Notes under the pieces: generated by a model
What the model saw: the letters and a program-made list of their open reading frames with translations, nothing else
Told to the model about the DNA's origin: nothing
The model's database searches: none
In this document: positions 43,128 through 51,488 of the stretch, piece by piece
Layout: each line of letters opens with the position of its first letter
How positions within the stretch are numbered: the first letter of the stretch is position 1
Source: an uncultured Prevotella sp.
Lineage (GTDB): Bacteria > Bacteroidota > Bacteroidia > Bacteroidales > Bacteroidaceae
Direction of reading: 5' to 3'
DNA length: 51,488 nucleotides
Assembly: GCA_905202125.1 (NCBI GenBank)
Contig: CAJKQX010000007.1
Span: forward strand, 1 to 51,488
Position numbers and translations under genes: made by a program

Positions 43128-45254
43128 ATGAAAACTATCATTACCTCATTCTTACTGCTCAGCACAAGCGTGCTTGCACAAGCCCAAAAACACGAGAGTA
43201 TTCGCAACATCCGAGCCGTACCGGTCTCGTCGGAAGTAAACTTGCTCGACTCCGTGAAGTCGGAAAACTATGAACGGCTGTATAAGTACAACGAATATGG
43301 CTACATCACCTCACTGATCGTCAGAAATAAATACGACAATGTCTGGGAGGTTGACACCGACAATTCTTATATCCAAGATTATGTGTTTAATACTGACGGA
43401 AGATGCATCTCACGTACACGCTACGCTGTTGACAAGAACGGACAACGGCAGACTGCCACAGAAGAAGCCAAGGTAGTCACAGAAGGTGACATTACTTGGG
43501 AAAGATACTATGACACAGTAGATGGCAAGTTTGTCATAGATTCAGAATACGGCTACGATAAATGGGGCAACCTTGTGAGATACAACGATTATCTTTTTGA
43601 CTATCCCTCGCAAGAGGCTTATCTTTACGAGGCTGAGTTATGGACCTACACCAACAAAATGCCGCCTAAGGAACATTACAATTATTCCGAATACCAGAAT
43701 GCATACCTGATTTCATACACTCATGCCACCAGCAGTAACGATATAGATGAAGTCGGCAATCCAATACGAAAGATGGAAATTAGAGAGGCATGGAAAAAAG
43801 AAACCGTACATACCGACGGCTGTGTCTACGTAAGAAGATACGAAGCTGAGTCCTATTACGAAGACAACATCGGCTATTCTCAAAATACAACTCTTGACGA
43901 TCTTAACGAGCATTACAAACTTCAGGAAGAGACAAGATTCTATCTCAACGCTGAGGGCAACCGCCCTGTAAGGAAAGAAAGATGGTATTGTGGTTACGAA
44001 GAAACAGAGCTATGTGAAACAAATACATACGAATGGGATTCTCTCAATCGCCTTATAAAAGAGACTGAAACCAATGTGTACAACGGCGACAGCCATTCAG
44101 CCAACTATACCTACGCAGACGACTATGCTCCAGCAGTGACACTCGACGACATAATAAATGGTAATCTCTCACTCTACCCTGAGCAAGAAGAGCCCATGTG
44201 TTATGGACATACGGCAACATATCTCTCAGTTAATAATTACGAAGACGAAAGTGAATATGAACTCCAAACAGCAGAATACGAAAACGGAAGACTCAAGAAG
44301 GTGAAATGGGAAGAATACACCATGAATGCCGATAACTCACGAAAAGTACAAGCCTATGGCGAGCAGCATTACTTCTACAATAATGCCGGTCACGGGGACT
44401 GTTTTGTAGAGGAGTCTCACGATGTAGAGTACGGTGATGACATTGAGTACTTCAAAATGGAATATGTATACAATGCCAACGGTGTTTGGACAGGCATTCG
44501 TGAGTATTCAGGCGAGAGCCTCAATGGTCCATGGTATCTCGAATACTACGATAATACCAGAACGAGACACATGGGACGCAGTAAAGCGCCCATAAATGTT
44601 ACCGACATGAGCGAAGGCTTCCATGATATCAGAGAAACCAACGGTGTGTGGAATATAGAGGGGCATTACTATGTTGAAAACGGCGTTATCGTCTACGGAG
44701 AACAGTGGCACACCCTTATCAGCAACGCCAGCAGACCGCAGGATCCAGACACTTACTATACTATTCCTGCCGTACCATTAGAGTCTGAATATGATTGTGT
44801 AGGCAATCCTCTTCCCGTATGGCATTATGAATGGGATAGGGAATCAGGCACATGGAAATTAGAATACAGAGCACATGGTGCCTGCTACAACTACATCAGC
44901 GATAATCAAATACGTTGTGATAGTTATAATGAGAACCAAGAACTGATTTCAACCTCAATTTACACACTTGATAACCAGCAACGGCTTATAAGCATTGCCG
45001 ACGAAAACGACAAGATTACGCACGAATATTTCTATCTTGCAGGTGACGACAATTATCTGGACTACAGCATTATCAACGGAAACACCTACAACTATTATTA
45101 TAGTATTCACAACTACGTATCGCCCACGGGTATTGACACGATAAGGCAGTCAGATACGAAGAATCGTGAAGCGTACAGTCTTTCTGGTCAGAGAGTCTTG
45201 AAACCTGTCAAGGGTATCTACATTATCAACGGCAGAAAGGTTCTTGTGAAATAA
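43128..45254 (+). CDS. Secreted YD/RHS-like repeat protein with sorting-type tail
   Basis: The 708-residue protein has a signal peptide (to about residue 19). It contains many diverged repeats of the type Y-x-Y-D/N-x-x-G-x-L, for example YKYNEYGYITSL, YGYDKWGNLVRY, YEWDSLNRLIKET and YVYNANGVWTGI, which recall RHS/YD repeats. It ends with YSLSGQRVLKPVKGIYIING and RKVLVK, a tail like those of Prevotella proteins exported by type IX secretion. No toxin domain or RHS core signature is visible, so an interbacterial toxin is not supported. It could bind carbohydrate or act as a surface protein. Tyr and Glu content is high. Confidence 0.75.
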   Translation: MKTIITSFLLLSTSVLAQAQKHESIRNIRAVPVSSEVNLLDSVKSENYERLYKYNEYGYITSLIVRNKYDNVWEVDTDNSYIQDYVFNTDGRCISRTRYAVDKNGQRQTATEEAKVVTEGDITWERYYDTVDGKFVIDSEYGYDKWGNLVRYNDYLFDYPSQEAYLYEAELWTYTNKMPPKEHYNYSEYQNAYLISYTHATSSNDIDEVGNPIRKMEIREAWKKETVHTDGCVYVRRYEAESYYEDNIGYSQNTTLDDLNEHYKLQEETRFYLNAEGNRPVRKERWYCGYEETELCETNTYEWDSLNRLIKETETNVYNGDSHSANYTYADDYAPAVTLDDIINGNLSLYPEQEEPMCYGHTATYLSVNNYEDESEYELQTAEYENGRLKKVKWEEYTMNADNSRKVQAYGEQHYFYNNAGHGDCFVEESHDVEYGDDIEYFKMEYVYNANGVWTGIREYSGESLNGPWYLEYYDNTRTRHMGRSKAPINVTDMSEGFHDIRETNGVWNIEGHYYVENGVIVYGEQWHTLISNASRPQDPDTYYTIPAVPLESEYDCVGNPLPVWHYEWDRESGTWKLEYRAHGACYNYISDNQIRCDSYNENQELISTSIYTLDNQQRLISIADENDKITHEYFYLAGDDNYLDYSIINGNTYNYYYSIHNYVSPTGIDTIRQSDTKNREAYSLSGQRVLKPVKGIYIINGRKVLVK

Positions 45255-45288
45255 TATTGTAAGTTTGTGACAAGAGACAAAAAGAAAA

Positions 45289-45323
45289 TAATCCTCCACG
45301 CTTTAAAAAAGTGTGGAGGATAT
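45289..45323 (+). terminator. Terminator after the YD-repeat gene
   Basis: ATCCTCCACGC (45291-45301) pairs with GTGTGGAGGAT (45311-45321) with one wobble, and TATTACGTTTTT follows. It lies about 35 bases past the stop codon. Confidence 0.7.
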
Positions 45324-45347
45324 TACGTTTTTATGTCGGAAAAACAT

Positions 45348-45355
45348 TAACTTTG
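45348..45355 (+). promoter_or_regulatory. Likely -7 element of the TPR kinase operon
   Basis: TAACTTTG fits TAnnTTTG and lies 27 bases before the ATG at 45383. It follows the terminator of the gene upstream. Confidence 0.6.
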
Positions 45356-45382
45356 AAGCAGACAAACAAAAGAAACCAATAT

Positions 45383-47194
45383 ATGACTAACCGATTACTC
45401 ACACTCCTCTTGATTTTACTGCCATTGGCTTGCCATGCCAAAGGTCAAAGCCCTATAGAAAAAGACATAGAATGGGCAAACGCCTTCGTCGACACCAATC
45501 CCGACAGTGCTCTGATAGCCGTCCGCACGATAGAAGACCGCTACAGCAAACAATTGACCAAAACCAACCGCATCCAGCTTGCCATAATACGTGGCAATGC
45601 GTGGTTCTCCAACGGTGATGTGAGCAAAGGCGTAACCAATCTGAAGCAGGCGGTAAACCTCTCTCGTGAGGCACACGACACCACCCTACTAATCCAATCT
45701 TTAAGCGACCTCGGCGTGATGAGTCGTGTGGCACAGCACCCCGACTCGGCACTTATATGCTATCAAGAGGCACTACAACTTATGCATGTTCATGGAGCAT
45801 CTGCCGACGACGAGGCCCATCTGCTCACATCTATGGCAATACTCTACACCAACACCAACCGTGTGACCGACGCCGTGCCCTTTGCACGCAAGGCGGTAAT
45901 CAAGGCTGAACAATCTGACAACATAGAGACGATGATGTACGCCGGCAGTCAGAGTGGCATGATACTATTCTTGGCAGGACACAAAGAAGAGGGACTGGCT
46001 ATAGAGCGACGCATCGTAAGCATGGCCGAACGCAAAGGCGCCCCACGCTATGTGCTCAAAGCATACGCCTCTATCATAGATATGCACTATAAATGCGGGC
46101 AAACCGACTCGGTGATGATTTACATACAAAAAGGCAACCAACTGACAAAACGTATTCCGAAAGGGTCGGTTGAGAGCCTCGGTTTCATGGAAGAATGTTA
46201 TGTGGTATTGGCAGCAATGGGACGCTATCGTGAGAGTCTTGCCATACAACAGCGCATACTCGCCATGAAGGATGCCGGCACCTACATGTCTATGGACAAA
46301 CTATGGCTGCGCATAGCCCGCAACTACGATGCATTGGGACTTCACCATAAGGCTACCAAAGCATACGAACGGTCTATCGCCATAGGCGATTCGCTACGCA
46401 ATACAGAAATAGACAATCAGCTGAGCGAGTTTCAGGTGAAATACGATACGATGCAGAAGGAACTTGACATATCGCGACTTGAAGAAGACAAAGCCCGCAC
46501 CACTACATGGACAATTATAGTGTGCGCAATATTCGTTCTTTTCATCTTTGCACTTATCACTTACATCATCATCCGTCGTCGACGTGAAGCTTATACCCGA
46601 ATAAGTGAACACCTTAAAGGCGTGGAGGAGGAACGAGGCAGATTGGCTCGCGACTTGCACGACGGCATCTGCAACGATCTATATGGAGTGTCGCTCTTGA
46701 TGGCATCGCCGTTGACTGACCAAAAGAAGGTTGTCGAGACCATAAGGCAAATAAGCGAAGATGTGCGTAATATCTCGCACGAACTCATGCCGCCTCGTTT
46801 CAAGAACCAGAATCTTAACGATATGCTCACAGCCTATGCCATACAATCCAAAAGTTTTATTGATTATCAAGCCATAAATACAGAGGGAAAGAACTTGACT
46901 GACAACGTGGCGTATCAGGTTTATCGTATCATACAAGAACTGATGCAGAACATCCACAAACACACCACCGCCACACACGTAGTTATCAGAGCCAACTACC
47001 AACAAGGATTGCGACTGACACTCTCCTATCCCGAATCTTATCCTAACTCTTATACTGATGAGTCGCAACAATCCCGACACCTCGGCAAAGGCATCGGTAT
47101 AGAGAACATACAACAAAGAGCAGAACTCATAGGTGCCCATATCAGCAACGAGCATAATGAAGGTATCACTACCATAACCATTGAAATAGCATGA
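45383..47194 (+). CDS. TPR-containing sensor histidine kinase, HisKA_3 type
   Basis: The 603-residue protein has a signal sequence (MTNRLLTLLLILLPLACHAKG), a periplasmic TPR region (about 25-365) and one membrane helix (about 374-397). A cytoplasmic NarL-type kinase follows, with His426 in LARDLHDGICNDLYGVS. The ATPase part has the N box (QELMQNIHKH) and a G2-like GKGIGIENIQQR. The Asp-containing G1 box expected between them is replaced by a Tyr/Pro/Ser-rich stretch (SYPESYPNSYTD), so ATP binding may be altered. A longer frame from 45311 is rejected because it begins upstream of the promoter. It overlaps the response regulator gene by 4 bases. Confidence 0.85.
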   Translation: MTNRLLTLLLILLPLACHAKGQSPIEKDIEWANAFVDTNPDSALIAVRTIEDRYSKQLTKTNRIQLAIIRGNAWFSNGDVSKGVTNLKQAVNLSREAHDTTLLIQSLSDLGVMSRVAQHPDSALICYQEALQLMHVHGASADDEAHLLTSMAILYTNTNRVTDAVPFARKAVIKAEQSDNIETMMYAGSQSGMILFLAGHKEEGLAIERRIVSMAERKGAPRYVLKAYASIIDMHYKCGQTDSVMIYIQKGNQLTKRIPKGSVESLGFMEECYVVLAAMGRYRESLAIQQRILAMKDAGTYMSMDKLWLRIARNYDALGLHHKATKAYERSIAIGDSLRNTEIDNQLSEFQVKYDTMQKELDISRLEEDKARTTTWTIIVCAIFVLFIFALITYIIIRRRREAYTRISEHLKGVEEERGRLARDLHDGICNDLYGVSLLMASPLTDQKKVVETIRQISEDVRNISHELMPPRFKNQNLNDMLTAYAIQSKSFIDYQAINTEGKNLTDNVAYQVYRIIQELMQNIHKHTTATHVVIRANYQQGLRLTLSYPESYPNSYTDESQQSRHLGKGIGIENIQQRAELIGAHISNEHNEGITTITIEIA

Positions 47195-47823
47195 CACAAC
47201 AAATATCATCAAAACGTGTACTCATCATCGACGACCATGCAGTGGTGCTCAGAGGTCTGACGGCCATCACACGAGAAGCATTAGACAACGATGTAGTAAT
47301 CGACACGGCAGCATCAGGACACGAGGCAAAACAGCTCTTGACTACCAATTATTACAGGCTTTGTCTGTTTGATGTGGAGTTACCTGACATCGACGGAATG
47401 ACATTCCTTCACACTTTGCGGTGCGATTTTCCCGATATACGCATCATAGTCCATACCATGCACGAGCAATTGTGGTATCTGGATGAGTTTGTTGCAATGA
47501 ATGTTGAGGGAATAGTCTTCAAGAGTTCAGACGTCACCGATTTGATTAAAGCCATAGAAAGAGTATTCAATGGTCTTCGTTTTTATTGCTCCTCGGCAAT
47601 TGCACTGAAGAACGAACTTAACAACCACATACTACCCACAGTCCGTGAGAAGGAAATACTAAGCCTCATATCCCGTGGCATGACAACCCCAGATATTGCC
47701 ATCAAACTCGGAGTGACTCCCCACGCAGTAGAGTTTCATCGCCGCAACCTACTTTACAAGTTCAACGCCAACAACGTGGCCGAGCTTATAGCCAAAGCTT
47801 ATGAGCAAGGATTCGCTCGTTAA
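47191..47823 (+). CDS. LuxR/NarL-family response regulator
   Basis: The 210-residue partner of the TPR kinase has a receiver domain (9-125) with Asp14-Asp15, phosphoacceptor Asp61 (CLFDVELPDIDG) and a C-terminal helix-turn-helix (about 148-205; TVREKEILSLISRGMTTPDIA, split as SLISRGMTTPDIAIKLGV). Its ATG lies within the last codons of the kinase gene (4-base overlap), so the pair is translationally coupled. Targets are unknown; the nearest candidates are the secreted-protein genes on both sides. Confidence 0.9.
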   Translation: MTQQISSKRVLIIDDHAVVLRGLTAITREALDNDVVIDTAASGHEAKQLLTTNYYRLCLFDVELPDIDGMTFLHTLRCDFPDIRIIVHTMHEQLWYLDEFVAMNVEGIVFKSSDVTDLIKAIERVFNGLRFYCSSAIALKNELNNHILPTVREKEILSLISRGMTTPDIAIKLGVTPHAVEFHRRNLLYKFNANNVAELIAKAYEQGFAR

Positions 47824-48015
47824 TAATGTGTTCATTTGAAATGTTTTTACTAACGAAACACTATGTCTCGTTTTCTGATGCAAAGGTATTATGATATGGC
47901 AAAGCATATGTTCGCATGAAAGAAATAATTCATTTTATAATTGTAATGGTTTGCACAATTGAGTGAAATAACATTAAATAATGCGGAATGGGCGAAACAT
48001 CATATCAATTTTTAT

Positions 48016-48023
48016 TAAATTTG
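48016..48023 (+). promoter_or_regulatory. Likely -7 element of the DUF4468-like gene
   Basis: TAAATTTG fits TAnnTTTG and lies 35 bases before the ATG at 48059. Confidence 0.55.
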
Positions 48024-48058
48024 CAGATTATAAAAATCACACAAGCACAGAAAACAAT

Positions 48059-48802
48059 ATGAAAAAGATATTAACAGTACTCTTTGCGTGTCTGCCTATT
48101 GCCGGAATCGCACAGAGCGAATGGGAGAAACCGATGTCGGCACAGGAAAAGCTCGAACTGGCTAAAAAAGCTGAGGCTGAGGCTAAAAAAGCCCAAAAAG
48201 AGGCCAGAAGAGCACTCAAGGCCGCAGGGAAAAAGCATAAAGAAGATCCCAAAACCTCAGTTGTGTCTGAAAATGACAATACCTCAATCAAGTCTAAGGA
48301 TTGGGAATACATCCAGAAAGATGCCATTCAGGAAAAAGACGGCAAAGTAGTATTCTCTCTCGACATTGACTTACAGAGCAAGAACGCCGAAGAGATATAC
48401 GAAAAGACTTACGCATTCCTTGACAAATTAGCCCAGGAAGAACGTCAGATAGCCAGCGGCATTGCCTTATTCAATAAAAATGAGCATGTCATTGCTGCCA
48501 AATACAGTGAGTGGATGGAATTCACCAAGACTTTCATCATGCTCGACCGCGCCGAGTTCAACTACACCATAATAGCCCGTTGTACTGACAATCATCTCAG
48601 CGTGACGCTCGAACGCATATCCTATGAGTATGAGAAAGACCGTCCCGGCGGTTTCACAAAACCGGCTGAAGAAGTGATCACCGATAAATATGCCGTCAAT
48701 AAGAAAAAGACAAAACTATTGCCTATGACAGCAAAATTCCGTCGCAAGACTATTGACAGGAAAAACCAAATATTCAATAATATAAAAGAATTGTTCAAAT
48801 AA
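48059..48802 (+). CDS. Secreted DUF4468-like protein
   Basis: The 247-residue product has a signal peptide (MKKILTVLFACLPIAGIAQ), a Lys/Ala/Glu-rich helical stretch (about 30-65; EKLELAKKAEAEAKKAQKEA) and a C-terminal domain. That domain has the pattern of DUF4468 (DGKVVFSLDIDLQSKNAEEIYEKT, part: VFSLDIDLQSKNAEEIYEKT), an exported Bacteroidetes family of unknown role. The longer frame from 47981 is rejected because its start is upstream of the promoter and the shorter form begins with a signal peptide. A small membrane-protein gene follows after 23 bases, so the two may share a transcript with the porin gene. Confidence 0.8.
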   Translation: MKKILTVLFACLPIAGIAQSEWEKPMSAQEKLELAKKAEAEAKKAQKEARRALKAAGKKHKEDPKTSVVSENDNTSIKSKDWEYIQKDAIQEKDGKVVFSLDIDLQSKNAEEIYEKTYAFLDKLAQEERQIASGIALFNKNEHVIAAKYSEWMEFTKTFIMLDRAEFNYTIIARCTDNHLSVTLERISYEYEKDRPGGFTKPAEEVITDKYAVNKKKTKLLPMTAKFRRKTIDRKNQIFNNIKELFK

Positions 48803-48825
48803 GACATCATACAAATACGATTATT

Positions 48826-49050
48826 ATGGATTTTCAATACCACATTCACCATCATCGTAACGGTAATGAGACAAAAAACGAGGACAGATTCTTCAAGATA
48901 CGCAACATACTCAACATCATATTCATGATTGTTGCCGTCGTGGGAATGTTGGTTTATTATACAATCGACCATACCTCCGGCATCGTCACCGTATTGACGT
49001 CCATTGTATTTAAACTTGCAGAATGCTGTCTACGACTTTTCCGCAGATGA
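48826..49050 (+). CDS. Small membrane protein
   Basis: The 74-residue product starts with a His-rich stretch (FQYHIHHHRN), then a charged segment and two hydrophobic helices (about 27-46 and 50-66) with a Cys-Cys pair near the end. Its stop overlaps the porin gene start (ATGA), which argues that it is a real, coupled gene. The function is unknown. The proposed homology to other short Bacteroidales membrane proteins is from memory. Confidence 0.72.
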   Translation: MDFQYHIHHHRNGNETKNEDRFFKIRNILNIIFMIVAVVGMLVYYTIDHTSGIVTVLTSIVFKLAECCLRLFRR

Positions 49051-51359
49051 AAAAGAAACATTTAACATTATTGCTCTTTATTCTGTTTGTGCCGACATTC
49101 ATCTTCGCACAAACAGACGAATACAACCAAATAGATAATAACGGCAACATCACACACCGCCAAACCAACCGCACCGACTCATTGGGAAGCGACAAGGAGA
49201 TACCCAAGGGCATAAAGGTATGGACTGTCGACAGCAAATTCGGCGACCGCAAACCGGCTGTCATCGACACACTGTCGTATATGTTCATGAACACCATCTT
49301 CACCACGGGTAATCGCGGTGAATACAACACGACAGGCAATCTCGGTGCTCCGCGCATCAATCGAATTGCGACAGACCGCCCTCTTGCCCAACAGTTCATA
49401 TTCACCCAACCCTACGATTTCTTCATCACGCCGGTGGATATGTTTCAATTCACGAATACCCTTTCGCCTTTTACCAACATCACCTACAACACGGCCGGCA
49501 ACCGTATCAACGGTGAAGACCATTTCAAGGCCAAATTCGGTGTGAATGCAGGCAAACGGCTTGGTGTGGGGTTCCTGTTCGACTACATCTACGGTCGTGG
49601 CTATTATCAGGACCAAAGCACGTCGCATTTCAATTACACGATGTACGGGTCATATCTCGGCGACCGCTATCAGGCTCATCTGCTCATATCGACCAATCAT
49701 CAGAAAGTGGCCGAAAACGGAGGTATCACCAATGACAGATACATCACACATCCGGAAAATTTCGACGACAACTATGCCACAAACGAGATACCGACCGTGC
49801 TTACACGCAACTGGAACCGCAACGACAACCAACACGTTTTTTTCACACAGCGCTACAACGTTGGCTTCAACAGAAAAGTGAAAATGTCGGACGAAGAGAT
49901 AAAGGCGCGCAAATTCGCCATCGAGTCGGAAAAGGAGAATGCAGCCTTGAAAGCCAAAGAGGAGCAACGACGACTTGCCAAGCGTGAAGGCAGGGATTTC
50001 GACGAGGATGAATTTGACAAACAGGAGATATACAACGGACGTCCCGATGATGCCAAAATAGCAGGTGACGAACCTGCCCCGAATGCCGTGACATCATCTG
50101 AACGTGTATCTGTCACGGATCAAAACGCCGACAGCATTGTCAACACTCAAGACAAGCTGACCGCCGATACTGCATGGATGAAAAACGAATATGTGCCGGT
50201 GACAAGTTTCATCCACACGATGAAATTCGACAATTACCGCCGTATATATCAGGCATACGTCACACCTGAAGATTTCTATGCCAACGATTACCTCCCATCG
50301 GAAGGCGACTCAATCTATGACAAGACGACACATTACCGACTGCAAAACACATTTGCAATATCTCTGCTCGAAGGTTTCAACAAATGGGCAAAGGCGGGAC
50401 TGAAGGCTTTTGTCACATCCGACCTGCGTCATTTCACCCTACCTGACACTAAGAACGGCATCGTATCATACAACGAGCACAATCTGAGCATCGGCGGACA
50501 GTTGGTCAAAACGCAAGGCCACACATTACATTACGATGTGACGGCCGAGACATGGATAACAGGCAAAGATGCCGGACAGCTCAAGATAGACGCCATGGCC
50601 GACCTGAACATACCGTTGTGGGGAGACACGCTCACATTTGCAGCCAAAGGATCGTTCCACCATCTCAAACCCACCTTCTACTATCGCCACTATCATGGAC
50701 GTCATTTCTGGTGGGACAACGACGATCTCAGCAAGACAATCCACTCGCGCATCGAGGGCATGTTGTCGTACAACAAGACGCGCACAGCCATCAGAGTGGC
50801 CGTGGACCAAATCAAGAATCACACATATATGGCCATGAGCTATAATATAGGTGACGAGTATCAACGAACGGGCAACACGATAGACGTAATGCAACATAGC
50901 GGCAACATCAGCCTGCTTACACTCTCTCTGTCGCAAAATTTCAAATTGGGACCATTATGGTGGGAAAACGTAATCACATTCCAAAAATCGTCCAACAAGG
51001 ATGTGATGCCTGTACCCGACCTCAACATCTATTCCAACCTGTATCTGAGATTCAAGATTGCGCGTGTGCTGAAATGCGATTTCGGTGCCGATGTACGCTA
51101 TTTCACCAAATACACTGCTCTCGATTACAGTCCGGCATTAGGACAATATGCAGTACAGGCAAACGACAACCGCGTTGAAATAGGCAACTATCCGATTGCC
51201 AACGTATATGCCAATTTCCACTTGCAGCGCACACGTTTCTTCGTGATGATGAGCCACGTGAACAGCGGTAAGGGTAACAAGAATTATTTTCTCGCACCGC
51301 ATTATCCGCTCAACAGTCGTATCATACGATTCGGACTGAGCTGGAATTTCTTCAACTGA
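49047..51359 (+). CDS. Putative outer-membrane porin (Porin_10-like)
   Basis: The 770-residue protein has a signal peptide (MKKKHLTLLLFILFVPTFIFA). Alternating beta-strand patterns rich in aromatic residues follow over most of its length, and it ends FGLSWNFFN with a C-terminal aromatic residue. It matches the Bacteroidetes family often called putative porin. Residues about 278-335 are highly charged (DEEIKARKFAIESEKENAAL to EEDEFDKQ in character) and predicted helical, an unusual feature for a barrel that probably lies in a loop or in the periplasm. The start at 49047 overlaps the stop of the preceding gene; an upstream ATG at 49023 is possible but would add residues before the signal peptide. 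A strong terminator follows. Confidence 0.85.
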   Translation: MKKKHLTLLLFILFVPTFIFAQTDEYNQIDNNGNITHRQTNRTDSLGSDKEIPKGIKVWTVDSKFGDRKPAVIDTLSYMFMNTIFTTGNRGEYNTTGNLGAPRINRIATDRPLAQQFIFTQPYDFFITPVDMFQFTNTLSPFTNITYNTAGNRINGEDHFKAKFGVNAGKRLGVGFLFDYIYGRGYYQDQSTSHFNYTMYGSYLGDRYQAHLLISTNHQKVAENGGITNDRYITHPENFDDNYATNEIPTVLTRNWNRNDNQHVFFTQRYNVGFNRKVKMSDEEIKARKFAIESEKENAALKAKEEQRRLAKREGRDFDEDEFDKQEIYNGRPDDAKIAGDEPAPNAVTSSERVSVTDQNADSIVNTQDKLTADTAWMKNEYVPVTSFIHTMKFDNYRRIYQAYVTPEDFYANDYLPSEGDSIYDKTTHYRLQNTFAISLLEGFNKWAKAGLKAFVTSDLRHFTLPDTKNGIVSYNEHNLSIGGQLVKTQGHTLHYDVTAETWITGKDAGQLKIDAMADLNIPLWGDTLTFAAKGSFHHLKPTFYYRHYHGRHFWWDNDDLSKTIHSRIEGMLSYNKTRTAIRVAVDQIKNHTYMAMSYNIGDEYQRTGNTIDVMQHSGNISLLTLSLSQNFKLGPLWWENVITFQKSSNKDVMPVPDLNIYSNLYLRFKIARVLKCDFGADVRYFTKYTALDYSPALGQYAVQANDNRVEIGNYPIANVYANFHLQRTRFFVMMSHVNSGKGNKNYFLAPHYPLNSRIIRFGLSWNFFN

Positions 51360-51395
51360 CAATTGTCAAGATTATTTTCAAACGCCATATTACAA

Positions 51396-51433
51396 AACAT
51401 CCGGAAATGCCACATATCGTATTTCCGGATGTT
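51396..51433 (+). terminator. Terminator of the porin gene
   Basis: Perfect 13-bp arms (AACATCCGGAAAT and its complement) surround a 12-base loop, 36 bases after the porin stop codon; a short T tract (TTTGG) follows. Confidence 0.82.
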
Positions 51434-51439
51434 TGGTAG

Positions 51440-51461
51440 TGTTTCACTGAGTGTGTCTGAG
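51440..51461. repeat. Right copy of a 22-bp inverted repeat shared with the left end
   Basis: This is the reverse complement of 25-46 at 20 of 22 positions. It lies 7 bases past the right arm of the porin terminator and 27 bases from the window end. Confidence 0.5.
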
Positions 51462-51488
51462 GCGAGTTCACTCAAGCCTGTAGACCTC

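Noticed and set aside
43128..45254. RHS toxin
   Set aside because: No RHS core signature, no C-terminal toxin domain and no immunity gene; the protein ends in a sorting-type tail.
1..51488. tRNA, rRNA or other known RNA genes
   Set aside because: None could be recognised in any intergenic region by reading for cloverleaf or conserved RNA motifs.

Overview
The window comes from a member of the Bacteroidales, most likely Prevotellaceae or a close relative. Four things point there: promoters of the TAnnTTTG type, with a TTTG box 19-20 bp upstream where visible; an RprX/RprY two-component pair; a divergent EF-G paralogue; and a Complex I operon without NuoEFG. Secreted proteins also carry type IX secretion style C-terminal tails. 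The assignment rests on gene content and style, not on a marker-gene search.

Layout. (1) 243-10348, minus strand: a complete ten-gene nuo operon (nuoA-B-CD-H-I-J-K-L-M-N). (2) 10766-16273, minus: a very large secreted GH38 alpha-mannosidase with three discoidin-like domains and a sorting tail. (3) 16521-18782, minus: rprY and rprX. (4) 18971-21133, minus: an EF-G2-type factor lacking the catalytic histidine; divergent from it, hemW and a small membrane protein. (5) 22817-24742: an accessory stretch with a 22-bp tandem repeat array and an intact ISL3-family insertion sequence that landed in the T-tract of the rplT terminator. (6) 24772-26110, minus: rplT, rpmI, infC. (7) 26389-31049, minus: a three-gene glycogen/alpha-glucan operon (GH57 homologue, GT4 glycosyltransferase, glycogen debranching enzyme), divergent from a Crp/Fnr regulator. 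(8) 31962-35220, minus: lipid-kinase-like protein, miaA, gapA. (9) 35424-37775, plus: mscL and a SulP transporter, then a second 22-bp-period repeat array. (10) 38108-39732, minus: bamD, rpoZ, DUF4293. (11) 39877-51359, plus: uvrB, two secreted proteins of unknown function (one with YD/RHS-like repeats), a TPR histidine kinase with its LuxR-type regulator, a DUF4468-like secreted protein, a small membrane protein and a Porin_10-like outer-membrane protein.

The genes cover quinone-linked energy conservation (nuo), glycan degradation and storage (GH38 and the glycogen operon), stress and envelope functions (mscL, bamD, porin, rprXY) and translation (EF-G2, rplT/rpmI/infC, miaA). Most transcription units end in clear hairpin terminators, and many start at recognisable Bacteroidetes promoters. 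Those promoters were used to correct several start codons (bamD, uvrB, miaA, the TPR kinase, the DUF4468 gene).

Most notable observations: two intergenic arrays of unrelated sequence that share a 22-bp period and internal dyads; a GH57 homologue that seems to have lost both catalytic residues; the EF-G paralogue with PGS in place of PGH; a histidine kinase without a recognisable G1 box; and the insertion of the IS into a terminator.
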